Of a stretch of 64,000 nt of DNA, positions 25,643-33,794 are shown piece by piece (within the stretch, counting starts at the first letter, position 1; every line of letters begins with the position of its first letter). The stretch lies in contig NZ_JAUOZU010000009.1 of the NCBI RefSeq assembly GCF_030551875.1, positions 62,001 to 126,000 of the forward strand, given 5' to 3'. A model generated the notes under the pieces. It saw only the letters and a list, made by a program, of their open reading frames with translations, was not told the DNA's origin and did no database searches. This DNA comes from Fluviirhizobium alvei. GTDB lineage: Bacteria; Pseudomonadota; Alphaproteobacteria; Rhizobiales; Rhizobiaceae. A program made the position numbers and the translations under genes.

Positions 25643-26647
25643 TCAGCCGATATGACTGCCCAGCCAGTAGCACAGGGCCGCGATGATCGCGGCGGAAGGG
25701 ATTGTAACGAACCAGGCGATCACGATATTGCCGGCAATGCCCCAGCGCACGGCAGAGACGCGGCGAGCCGCACCGACACCGACAATGGCACCGGTGATCG
25801 TGTGCGTGGTCGAAACCGGGATGCCGAGCCAGGTGGCGGCAAAGAGCGTAATCGCGCCACCGGTTTCGGCGCAGAATCCCTGCATCGGATTGAGCCGCGT
25901 GATCTTCGAACCCATTGTATGGACAATGCGCCAGCCACCGAACAGGGTGCCAAGCGCAATGGCGGCCTGGCAGGTGATCACCACCCAGAAGGGCACATAG
26001 AAGGTCTCGCCGAGATAGCCCTGCGAAAAGAGCAGAACGGCGATGATGCCCATGGTCTTCTGCGCATCATTGCCACCATGGCCGAGTGAATAGAGCGAGG
26101 CCGAGACGAATTGCAGCACGCGGAAGGTCGAATCCACCGCAAAGGGCGTCTGGCGCACGAAGATCCAGGAGACGGCAAGAACGAGCATCAGGGCCAGGAA
26201 AAAGCCGATCATCGGCGAAAGAAAGATGGCGCCGACAGTTTTCAGAAGGCCCGTCAGAACCAGGGCGTTACCGCCGCCGGCGACAAGACCCGCGCCCACA
26301 AGCCCGCCCACAAGCGCATGCGAGGAGCTGGAGGGAATACCGAACAGCCATGTGACGATGTTCCAGACAATGGCGCCCATCAAGGCCGAAAAAATCACCA
26401 GCGGTGTGATGATCGTCGGGTCGACGATCCCCTTGCCGATGGTTTCAGCCACATGCAGTCCGAAGAACAGAAAGGCGATGAAGTTGAAGAATGCAGCCCA
26501 GAACACCGCATATTGCGGCTTGAGCACGCGGGTCGATACGATCGTCGCAATCGAATTGGCGGCATCGTGCAGCCCGTTGAGGAAATCGAAGAACAGCGCC
26601 ACGGCAATCAGCGCGACGAGCAGCGGAAAGGCGAGCGTGGCGTCCAT
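25643..26647 (-). CDS. pit: low-affinity inorganic phosphate transporter (Pit family), 334 aa
   Basis: Integral membrane PiT permease with two repeats of the family signature: FDFLNGLHDAANSIAT near the N-terminus and SLGHGGNDAQKTMGI in the C-terminal half, plus GIPSSSSHALVGGLVGAG and GIPVSTTHTITGAIVG. It moves phosphate (with cation or proton). Its ATG overlaps the stop of the upstream DUF47 gene by 1 base, the classic orfA-pit arrangement of rhizobia. In Sinorhizobium meliloti PhoB represses this operon, and a Pho-box-like site lies just ahead of orfA here. Confidence 0.97.
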   Translation of the reverse strand: MDATLAFPLLVALIAVALFFDFLNGLHDAANSIATIVSTRVLKPQYAVFWAAFFNFIAFLFFGLHVAETIGKGIVDPTIITPLVIFSALMGAIVWNIVTWLFGIPSSSSHALVGGLVGAGLVAGGGNALVLTGLLKTVGAIFLSPMIGFFLALMLVLAVSWIFVRQTPFAVDSTFRVLQFVSASLYSLGHGGNDAQKTMGIIAVLLFSQGYLGETFYVPFWVVITCQAAIALGTLFGGWRIVHTMGSKITRLNPMQGFCAETGGAITLFAATWLGIPVSTTHTITGAIVGVGAARRVSAVRWGIAGNIVIAWFVTIPSAAIIAALCYWLGSHIG

Positions 26648-27303
26648 CAGACGTTCTCGATCACAATACCGCTGATTTCATTGGCAACGTCTTCGAACCG
26701 GTCGACCACCTTCTCGAGCTCGCTGTAGATTTCCCGGCCGATCATGAAGGCCATCGGATCGGTCTTGCCATAGCGGGTGAAGAGATCCTTGAGACCCTTG
26801 TCATGCAATTCGTCCGACCGGCCCTCGACCTTCGTCACCTCGACGGCGATCTGTGACAGACGTGTCGCATTGGCGCCGATCTTTTCGAGAAGCGGAATGG
26901 CTTCCGAAATGAGGCGCGCGGCTTCGGCGATCAGTTCGCCCATCTCCTTCATACCGGGCTCGAAGGAATAATGCTCGTAAAGCCGAATGGTCTTGACGGT
27001 CTTGTGCATCATGTCGATCGCGTCATCCATCGACTGGATCAGATCCTTGATGTCGCTGCGGTCGAAAGGTGTGATGAAGCTCAAGCGTATGGCTTGCATC
27101 ACGTCATGGGTAATATGGTCTGCCTTGTCTTCAAGATCGACGATCGTCTGGCAATGGGCCTGGAGATCGCCTTCCCCGGCCAGGAGCGCGCGCAAGGCGC
27201 CAGCAGCGCCGACAACGGTTTCGGAATGCTGTTCGAACAGCTCGAAGAACTTGTCTTCTCTCGGGAGCAATTTCTTGAACAAACCGATCATCTGCGCATC
27301 CAT
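26647..27303 (-). CDS. DUF47/PhoU-like Pit accessory protein (OrfA), 218 aa
   Basis: All-helical PhoU-related protein that accompanies Pit transporters. The DUF47 features visible are the N-terminal IGLFKKLLPREDKFFELFEQH, the metal-site helix VDLEDKADHITHDV, and FDRSDIKDLIQSMDDAIDMMHKT. First gene of the operon with pit; start codons at 27303 and 27291 are both possible, and neither has a strong ribosome site, which may matter because the Pho box overlaps this leader. It probably modulates Pit activity. Confidence 0.93.
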   Translation of the reverse strand: MDAQMIGLFKKLLPREDKFFELFEQHSETVVGAAGALRALLAGEGDLQAHCQTIVDLEDKADHITHDVMQAIRLSFITPFDRSDIKDLIQSMDDAIDMMHKTVKTIRLYEHYSFEPGMKEMGELIAEAARLISEAIPLLEKIGANATRLSQIAVEVTKVEGRSDELHDKGLKDLFTRYGKTDPMAFMIGREIYSELEKVVDRFEDVANEISGIVIENV

Positions 27304-27310
27304 TCTGGCT

Positions 27311-27328
27311 TTGTCATGAAAGTGTCAT
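27311..27328 (-). promoter_or_regulatory. Pho-box-like PhoB site overlapping the orfA-pit leader
   Basis: On the plus strand two heptamers, TTGTCAT and GTGTCAT, are separated by four bases (GAAA), the 7-4-7 spacing of the Pho box (CTGTCAT-N4-CTGTCAT). It ends 8 bases before the 27303 start, where PhoB binding would block rather than activate expression. This fits the reported PhoB repression of orfA-pit in S. meliloti. Confidence 0.6.
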
Positions 27329-27516
27329 AAATGACGAAGCCGCGGCGCGAAAGGGGTTCGGACAAGGTTTTGCACCTCGTTGACGTCCAGCGATAACGAA
27401 AAGACGATCCTCGCCGGACCTGCCCATCCAGCGCATGCTGACCATGCTTCGATTGTGGCTGTGGAATAGGCGGAAGCGGGCGGGAGGCGCCGTTGTACCT
27501 CCCGTGTAAAGCGGCC

Positions 27517-28674
27517 TTACATGTCGGCAAACGTCTCGCCGATCCAGTCGGCGATATAGTCGCGCAGGATGGTGCCGTTGTCGGCGCCACAATGTTCGAC
27601 TTCGAAATCGTCCCTGGTGGTGATGAAGAGGGTGCGTTTCGGGCTGTAGATGGCCTGGTCGTAACTCTGGTGGGCATATTCGACCGGAATCTGCCGGTCG
27701 CCCGAACCATGAGTGACGAGGAAGGGCACACGGATCTTCTCGACAACACCATTGAGATCCATCGCCGGCGCCCAGTCCATGAATTCCTCGATCGTCTTCT
27801 TACCGAATACCCACATGACATGGTCCCAGTAATGCGGAACCGGCCGGTCGCCTTCACGGGCCATGCGGCGCTTTTGCATTTCGCCCCAGTTATGGTTGGC
27901 ACCCATGACGGCGCAGAGCGCGAAGCGCGGCTCCATTGCCGCAGCTCGGGGGGCGAAATAGCCGCCAAGCGACAGGCCGAACATGCCAATGCGCTTGGGA
28001 TCGACATCCGCACGCGTCAGGAGATAGTCCAGGGCCGCCGACGCCCAGGCTTCTGAATCGTGGCGACCGACGAGCCCGAGGTTGCGAAGCGCTTCACCGG
28101 TGCCCGGCTGGTCGATCACCAGCGTCGAGACGCCACGCAGCCGGAAGGCCTCCGGATTGCCGGCGCTGTAGATCTGCTCCTTCATGGAATCGAGACCGTT
28201 GCAGGACACGACGCAGGGCGCCGGACGGCCATCCGGCCCCGGTTCGGCCTTCACGAAGAGCGCCGTGTAATATCTACCCTCATAGGGGATCTGGACGAAC
28301 TCGACATTCTTGCCCTGCAGTTCGACGCCCTTGCGGAAGTATTTAAGGCCGTCGTTATAGGCTTCCCAGCGTGGTGCGTAGTCGCGGCTCTGCATGCGTT
28401 CGGCCGCGAGAAGATAGCCGGCGGCGCGCTGATATTTGACGCCCGCCGAAAGCGGCCGGCCCATCTCCAGATCGCGATCGCCGAGTGCAAGCACCTTGCG
28501 CGCCACATTCACCCAGGAATCGAAAAAGAGTGCCGTTCCGGCATCCTCGCCCCGCGAAGCGGCCTCGCGGATCGGACGGCAGGCTTCGTCAAGCTCGCCG
28601 TAATTGCCGCCGCACATCAGTGCCAGGTTGGTGGAAAGGTTCCACACATAGTTCCCGGGAAATGGTTCGAACAT
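27517..28674 (-). CDS. alpha/beta hydrolase (DHPON-hydrolase/FrsA-like), 385 aa
   Basis: An N-terminal helical cap of about 130 residues precedes an alpha/beta hydrolase core. The nucleophile elbow is MFGLSLGGYFAPR (Ser), the acid probably THGSGDRQIP (Asp), and the histidine EVEHCGADN near the end. This architecture resembles 2,6-dihydroxypseudooxynicotine hydrolase and other C-C bond hydrolases. It is transcribed in the same direction as an SDR and a histidinol-dehydrogenase-like gene upstream (67-base gap), so it likely belongs to the same catabolic unit. Substrate not identifiable. Confidence 0.87.
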   Translation of the reverse strand: MFEPFPGNYVWNLSTNLALMCGGNYGELDEACRPIREAASRGEDAGTALFFDSWVNVARKVLALGDRDLEMGRPLSAGVKYQRAAGYLLAAERMQSRDYAPRWEAYNDGLKYFRKGVELQGKNVEFVQIPYEGRYYTALFVKAEPGPDGRPAPCVVSCNGLDSMKEQIYSAGNPEAFRLRGVSTLVIDQPGTGEALRNLGLVGRHDSEAWASAALDYLLTRADVDPKRIGMFGLSLGGYFAPRAAAMEPRFALCAVMGANHNWGEMQKRRMAREGDRPVPHYWDHVMWVFGKKTIEEFMDWAPAMDLNGVVEKIRVPFLVTHGSGDRQIPVEYAHQSYDQAIYSPKRTLFITTRDDFEVEHCGADNGTILRDYIADWIGETFADM

Positions 28675-28740
28675 GGTCTTTTCCTCACCTAGAATGCGTT
28701 GTCGTTGGTCGTCTTGCCCAAAATCAGGGCCGGGTTTGTC

Positions 28741-29514
28741 TCAATCCGCCGTCCACCCGCCATCGACAAGGATGGAGGTGCCGGTGATCAGTGCCGAGGC
28801 ATCCGAAGCCAGAAAGACAAGCGCTCCCATGATATCCTCGACCTGGCCGAGCCGTCCGAGCTTGATCTTGGCGAGCACACTGTCGAGAAACGCCCTGTTT
28901 TCGAAGAAGGGTTTCGTCATCGGCGTTTCGATGAAGGTCGGTGCAATTGTGTTGGAGCGGATGCCGTAGGGCGCCAGATCCAGCGCGAATGCCTTGTTTA
29001 TGCCTTCCATCCCCCATTTGGAGGCGCAATAGAGCGATCGGTTCGGTCCGCCGACATGGCCCATCTGCGAGCTCATGTGAATGATCGAGCCGCGAATACC
29101 GGCATCCCGCATGCCTATCGCAACCGCACGTGCAACGAAGAAGGAGGCCTTGAGGTTAAGGTCGAGAACTGCGTCATAATCCTCTTCCGTAACCTCCCAG
29201 ATCGGTTTCGGTCGGTTGGTGCCGGCATTGTTGAAGAGAATGTCGAAGGGGCCGCTCATGGCAACGGCGGCCTCCATGCCGGCCCGGTCGGTCACATCGA
29301 GCACGATCGCGCTCGCCTTGCCACCTGCGGCAACGATCGCCGCGGCGGCCTCGTCGATTTCACCGCGCGAACGGGCCGCCAGCACCACCTCGGCGCCGGC
29401 CTGCGCAAGCGCAGCGGCCGCAGCCATTCCTAGTCCGCGGCCTGCGCCGGTTACAAGCGCCTTCTTGCCGTCAAGACGGAAGGAAGGCGTCGTGGGTAAG
29501 GCAACAGCGCTCAT
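28741..29514 (-). CDS. short-chain dehydrogenase/reductase, 257 aa
   Basis: Classical SDR: cofactor motif [13 protein letters not shown] near residue 20, NNAGTNRP, catalytic Ser in IHMSSQMGH, and YCASK with the catalytic Tyr and Lys. The C-terminus [16 protein letters not shown] is typical. The ATG overlaps the stop of the upstream histidinol-dehydrogenase-like gene (ATGA), so the two enzymes are translationally coupled and probably act in sequence on a polyol or hydroxy acid. Confidence 0.92.
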   Translation of the reverse strand: MSAVALPTTPSFRLDGKKALVTGAGRGLGMAAAAALAQAGAEVVLAARSRGEIDEAAAAIVAAGGKASAIVLDVTDRAGMEAAVAMSGPFDILFNNAGTNRPKPIWEVTEEDYDAVLDLNLKASFFVARAVAIGMRDAGIRGSIIHMSSQMGHVGGPNRSLYCASKWGMEGINKAFALDLAPYGIRSNTIAPTFIETPMTKPFFENRAFLDSVLAKIKLGRLGQVEDIMGALVFLASDASALITGTSILVDGGWTAD

Positions 29515-30827
29515 GCCAACTCTTCCGCCCGACCGGCATAGGGCACATTGTCGCCGCCATAGCGGCGGACGCGGATATTGGCCTGTTCCCCGTGACCCGA
29601 GAAGCCTTCGAGATCGCACAGGCGCGAGCAGTAGCGGCCGACAAGTGCCGATGCTTCGTCGGTGAGGACCTTCTGGTAGGTGCAGGTCTTGAGGAACTTG
29701 CCGACCCAGAGGCCGCCGGTATAGCGGGCTGCCTTCTTGGTCGGAAGCGTGTGGTTGGTGCCGATCACCTTGTCGCCATAGGCGACATTGGTGCGGGCGC
29801 CGAGGAAGAGGGCGCCGTAGTTGGTCATGTTGGCAAGGAAATAGTCCGGATCGCGCGTCATCACCTGAACATGTTCGGAGGCGATTTCGTCGGCGATCTT
29901 CACCATCTCCTCGTCACTGTCGGCCACGATCACCTGGCCGTACATGCCCCAGGATTTACGGGCGATTTCAGCCGTCGGCAGAATGGTCAGCAGACGCTCG
30001 ATTTCGGCCATCGTGTCACGAGCCAGCTTCTCCGAGGTGGTCAGCAGGATTGCCGGACTGTCCGGACCATGTTCGGCCTGGCCGAGCAGGTCGGTCGCGC
30101 AGATTTCACCATCGACGGTCTCGTCGGCAATCACGAGTGTTTCGGTCGGACCGGCAAAGAGATCGATACCGACGCGGCCGAAGAGTTGCCGTTTGGCTTC
30201 CGCCACGAAGGCGTTGCCGGGACCGACCAGCATATCGACGGGGGCGATGGATGCTGTGCCGAGCGCCATGGCGCCGACGGCCTGAATGCCGCCGAGCGCG
30301 TAGATTTCGTCGGCGCCGGCAAGGTGCTGCGCGGCCACGATAGCCGGTGCCAGCCCACCCTTGTAAGGCGGTGCGCAGGTGATGACACGCGGAACGCCGG
30401 CAACCTTGGCGGTGATGACCGACATATGGGCCGATGCGAGAAGCGGATATTTGCCGCCCGGCACATAGCAGCCGGCGGCCTGGACCGGCACATTCTTGTG
30501 GCCAAGGATGACACCGGGCAGGGTCTCGACTTCGACATCCTTCAGGGCTTCGCGCTGAATTCGGGCGAAGTTGCGCACCTGCGTCTGGGCAAATTCGATA
30601 TCTGCGATATCGCGCTTGGAAAGTTTGCCCAGGCATTCGTCGATTTCCGCCTGCGACAGCCGGTAATCCTCGCGATCCCAGCCATCGAACTTGATCGAAA
30701 GCTCGCGAATGGCCGCATCACCGCGCTTTTCGATATCGGCCAGCGTGGTTTCGACAACTTCCCGAACCTTGCGGTCATTCTCCGCGATGCTGGACGCTTC
30801 CGCGCCCTGCTTGAGCCAACGTGCCAT
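29511..30827 (-). CDS. histidinol-dehydrogenase-like enzyme (HpsN / sulfopropanediol 3-dehydrogenase type), 438 aa
   Basis: Homologous to histidinol dehydrogenase, a zinc- and NAD-dependent four-electron alcohol-to-acid oxidase. Visible are [48 protein letters not shown] and the zinc-site segment [12 protein letters not shown]. It is not in a his operon, and sequence style ([31 protein letters not shown]) resembles the HpsN group that oxidises 2,3-dihydroxypropane-1-sulfonate; similar paralogues may act on other diols. The start at 30827 follows GGAGGAGATAGCC. Coupled to a downstream SDR; a LysR regulator lies upstream. The specific substrate is inference. Confidence 0.85.
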   Translation of the reverse strand: MARWLKQGAEASSIAENDRKVREVVETTLADIEKRGDAAIRELSIKFDGWDREDYRLSQAEIDECLGKLSKRDIADIEFAQTQVRNFARIQREALKDVEVETLPGVILGHKNVPVQAAGCYVPGGKYPLLASAHMSVITAKVAGVPRVITCAPPYKGGLAPAIVAAQHLAGADEIYALGGIQAVGAMALGTASIAPVDMLVGPGNAFVAEAKRQLFGRVGIDLFAGPTETLVIADETVDGEICATDLLGQAEHGPDSPAILLTTSEKLARDTMAEIERLLTILPTAEIARKSWGMYGQVIVADSDEEMVKIADEIASEHVQVMTRDPDYFLANMTNYGALFLGARTNVAYGDKVIGTNHTLPTKKAARYTGGLWVGKFLKTCTYQKVLTDEASALVGRYCSRLCDLEGFSGHGEQANIRVRRYGGDNVPYAGRAEELA

Positions 30828-30932
30828 GGCTATCTCCTCCGTCATGATCTGTGGCAGGAGATAGCCTTGATTGGTCGTATGTTCAAACAACGGCTTTCGA
30901 TAGGCACTATCGATGAAACCGATGCATCCGCC

Positions 30933-31844
30933 TCAGCTTGGCGGATGTTCGCCCATCAGTCGAATGAGATGATTGCGGACCCAGCGCAGGCATTCATCGG
31001 AATCATTGTAGACATGCCATTGCAGCGCCTCGTTGACATGCGGAATCTCCACCGGCGGCGGCAGCAGTCTGAGAGGCATCATGGCAGCGAACGTTTCGGC
31101 CAGCTTGCGGTGCATGAGGGCGATGCGATTGGTTCCGTTGAGCAGGAACGGAACCGCCGAATAGGACCCGGCCGTGATTTCCACCAGACGATCATTTCCG
31201 AATCGTTCGATGAACCAGCCCTCGAACGATGGGCCGACATTGGAAAAGCGCACCGCGACATGCTTCAGCTTGAGAAATTCCTCAAGGGTAACGGTGTCGC
31301 CGACCTGTGTATTGCCACCCCAGACGACAGCCCGATAGTCATCCGAGAAAAGATGCGCCGACGGGTGATCCGGAGAATGATAGACATCCGGCATCGCGAG
31401 AAAATCAACTTCACCGCGCTCCAGCATTTCACGCGGATCGGTCTGCGGCGGGATGAGCGAAAAGGTCAGATCCGGCGCCATCTGCGAAATCGCCCGGAGC
31501 GCCGGCGAAAAGGCCGTGATGGTCATGAAGTCGGAAGCAATGATACGGATTTCGCGCTTGGCGGTCTTCGGATCGAATTCCGGCCGCTTGATGATTGTGC
31601 CTTCGACTTGCAGCAGGACATTGCGGACGGCGCCGGCCAGTTCCTGCGCACGGGGCGTCAGAACCATGGAGCGACCGAGTTGAACGAGCAGGTCGTCGGC
31701 GAAATAGTCTCGCAGGCGGGCAAGTGCGCCGGATGCCGCTGACTGGCTCAGGCAAAGCTTGTCGGCAGCGCGCGAGACATTGCGCTCGGTCAACAGACAA
31801 TCGAGTGTAACGAGAAGGTTGAGATCCAGCCCCTGGAATCGCAT
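30933..31844 (-). CDS. LysR-family regulator of the NodD/NahR clade, 303 aa
   Basis: N-terminal winged HTH beginning MRFQGLDLNLLVTLDCLLTE, with SRAADKLCLSQSAASGALAR as the recognition region. The effector domain closely follows NodD layout: IIASDFMTITAF, RGEVDFLAMPD and EALQWHVYN. NodD itself is unlikely because no nod genes are near. The ATG at 31844 has GGAGGAAACAGG upstream. It is divergent from an SDR gene (103-base spacer) and upstream of the histidinol-dehydrogenase-like operon on its own strand, so it probably regulates one or both. Confidence 0.93.
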   Translation of the reverse strand: MRFQGLDLNLLVTLDCLLTERNVSRAADKLCLSQSAASGALARLRDYFADDLLVQLGRSMVLTPRAQELAGAVRNVLLQVEGTIIKRPEFDPKTAKREIRIIASDFMTITAFSPALRAISQMAPDLTFSLIPPQTDPREMLERGEVDFLAMPDVYHSPDHPSAHLFSDDYRAVVWGGNTQVGDTVTLEEFLKLKHVAVRFSNVGPSFEGWFIERFGNDRLVEITAGSYSAVPFLLNGTNRIALMHRKLAETFAAMMPLRLLPPPVEIPHVNEALQWHVYNDSDECLRWVRNHLIRLMGEHPPS

Positions 31845-31947
31845 CCTGTTTCCTCCGTTATCGATGCGGTCAATGTGAACAATCTTGCATATCAATTTTC
31901 CGGATACAAGCGCGCCTGATAATCGCCAGATCGGTTGGGAGGATACG

Positions 31948-32718
31948 ATGGATCTGTTTGACTTGAAGGGACGCCGTGCGCTTGTGACCGGCGGCACGAG
32001 CGGAATTGGCCTTGCAATTGCCGAGGCCTATTGTGCAGCAGGCGCTCATGTCGTGGTGGCCAGCGAAAACAAGGATGCCTGCCTGGCAACGCAGGCGGCA
32101 CTTCGCGCGACCGGCGGGGTTGCGCATGGCATCGTCGCGGATCTGTCGAGGAAGGAACAGGTAGACAACTTGTTCGCGGAGACGCTTGCGGCTTTGGGCG
32201 GCATCGATATTCTTGTCGCCAATGCCGGGATCGAGGGACCAAAGGGTGCGACCGGAACCTATGCCGAAGAAGATTTCGACCGGTTGGTTGCCATCAATCT
32301 CAAGAGTGCGCTCTGGCTGGTCGGTCAAGCCGCACCGGTGATGGCGGAACAGGGCGGTGGCTCGATCATCCTCATGTCGTCCTTGTCCGGCCTGCGTGGC
32401 AACAAGATGATCGGCGCCTATGCGATGACCAAGGCAGCCCTGGCCCAGATGGCCCGGAACATTGCCGTCGAGTGGGGTCCCAGAAACATTCGCGCCAATG
32501 CCATTTCACCGGGCATGATCCGAACGCCCTTTTCCGAGCGGCTGATGGCGGATGAGACCTTTATGGCAAGGCGGCTCGCCATGACCCCGCTTCGTCGGGT
32601 CGGCGAACCGCATGAGATTGCCGCAACGGCTCTATTCCTTGCCTCACCCGGTGGCGCCTTCGTGACCGGTCAGAACATCGTCGTCGATGGCGGCACCATC
32701 ATCACCGATGGCGGTTGA
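31948..32718 (+). CDS. short-chain dehydrogenase/reductase, 256 aa
   Basis: SDR with cofactor motif VTGGTSGIGLAIAEAYCAAG, NAGIEGP, catalytic Ser in ILMSSLSGL and YAMTK with intact Tyr/Lys. C-terminus VTGQNIVVDGGTIITDGG. The ATG at 31948 follows TTGGGAGGATACG. Divergent from the NodD-clade LysR gene and convergent with another SDR, with a perfect hairpin at the junction. Likely an NAD(P)-dependent alcohol or sugar-acid dehydrogenase in the same pathway; substrate unknown. Confidence 0.92.
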   Translation: MDLFDLKGRRALVTGGTSGIGLAIAEAYCAAGAHVVVASENKDACLATQAALRATGGVAHGIVADLSRKEQVDNLFAETLAALGGIDILVANAGIEGPKGATGTYAEEDFDRLVAINLKSALWLVGQAAPVMAEQGGGSIILMSSLSGLRGNKMIGAYAMTKAALAQMARNIAVEWGPRNIRANAISPGMIRTPFSERLMADETFMARRLAMTPLRRVGEPHEIAATALFLASPGGAFVTGQNIVVDGGTIITDGG

Positions 32719-32720
32719 GA

Positions 32721-32743
32721 ATGGCGCGGGTACCCCGCGCCAT
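32721..32743. terminator. hairpin terminator between convergent SDR genes
   Basis: Perfect 10-bp inverted repeat ATGGCGCGGG / CCCGCGCCAT with a TAC loop, located between the stops of the converging SDR genes at 32718 and 32749. No T-run on either side, so efficiency is uncertain. Confidence 0.6.
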
Positions 32744-32748
32744 CCGGT

Positions 32749-33525
32749 TCACCAGGCTGTAGCGCCACCATCGATCGACAGGTCCGCACCCGTGACATAG
32801 CGGCTTTCGTCGGATCCGAGATAGACGGCGAGATAGCCGATATCGTCGGGCGTCCCCAGCAGATCGACCATGGCTTTGGTCTTCACAGCGCGCATCATCT
32901 CCGGATTGGAGAGGTGCCGCTCGGTTTCTTCCGTAATGATGAAGCCCGGTGCGATGGAATTGGCGCGGATGCCGATCTTGCCACCTTCCATCGCCATCTG
33001 CCTCGTCATGGCAAGCACGCCGCCCTTGCCGGCGCAATGGGCAATGGCCGGGGATGTGTCGAGCGCAACATGGGCGTTGGCGGAGGAAAAATTGATGATC
33101 GAACCGCCGCGGATCTTCATCAGCGGCCAGATCCGCCGCGTCACCAGAAAGACCGTGTCCAGTTCGCCTGCGATCGTCTTGCGCCACTCCGCAAAGCTCA
33201 TCTGGTCGATCCAGTTGAAAACGACGATGGCAGCCGCATTGACGAGGATCTCGACCGAACCGAAAAGAGCTTCGGCCTTGTCGCCGAGACCGTTTGCGCC
33301 TGCCTCGTCCGTGAGGTCGGCGGCATGGATGTCAAGATTGGACAGCCCTTCGGAAAGGGCCTCCTTCTTCAACTGATCGAGAGATCCGGCGTTGATATCG
33401 CAGGCGAGCACTCGGGCCCCCTGTCTGGCCATCATCAGTGCAACGCCCTTGCCGATTCCACGGCCGGCCCCGGTCACAACGGCATTCTTTCCGGCCAGCC
33501 GGCTCCCCCGCATTTTCGCGTCCAA
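32749..33525 (-). CDS. SDR-family protein with His in place of the catalytic Tyr, 258 aa
   Basis: SDR fold is clear: VTGAGRGIGKGVALMMARQG, NAAAIVVF, INFSSANAHVAL and C-terminal VTGADLSIDGGATAW. At the active site the expected Tyr-x-x-x-Lys reads AHCAGKGGVL, so His replaces Tyr while Ser and Lys remain. The best start is a TTG at 33525 with GGAGGGAG five bases upstream; an ATG at 33513 would have a 17-base gap, and an ATG at 33561 lies before the ribosome site. Convergent with the neighbouring SDR. Either a subfamily with altered acid/base chemistry or a non-redox role. Confidence 0.85.
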   Translation of the reverse strand: MDAKMRGSRLAGKNAVVTGAGRGIGKGVALMMARQGARVLACDINAGSLDQLKKEALSEGLSNLDIHAADLTDEAGANGLGDKAEALFGSVEILVNAAAIVVFNWIDQMSFAEWRKTIAGELDTVFLVTRRIWPLMKIRGGSIINFSSANAHVALDTSPAIAHCAGKGGVLAMTRQMAMEGGKIGIRANSIAPGFIITEETERHLSNPEMMRAVKTKAMVDLLGTPDDIGYLAVYLGSDESRYVTGADLSIDGGATAW

Positions 33526-33794
33526 AATCGCTCCTCCCTGTTTGATCGATTGACCAAACATTAGTCTTCTCCTGAGCTATCGGCAAGTTGGCATTTTCAG
33601 ATCGCACCTATCGCCGGCACGAATAAGGGCCGGAAATCATTAGGCGATCGTTTACCAAGAAAATTGGTTTCGCATCCGAATCCATCGGCATTTCCCGGTT
33701 TTAGCATTTGCGCAAGGATTGGGTCTCTAGGATCGGCTTCGTCTCATTTCGAGACCTTCCGTCATGATGACGTAAGCAGTGTCACGGGGATTAC

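Noticed and set aside
29592-31742. 716-codon open frame on the plus strand opposite the HDH-like and LysR genes
   Set aside because: Antisense shadow of two well-supported genes; the translation has no family resemblance and is an effect of GC-rich codon use.
31845-31947. Possible nod box in front of the NodD-like LysR gene
   Set aside because: Only loose AACAATC/ATCAATTTT-like fragments, not the full nod-box layout; no nod genes nearby, so symbiotic control is not supported.
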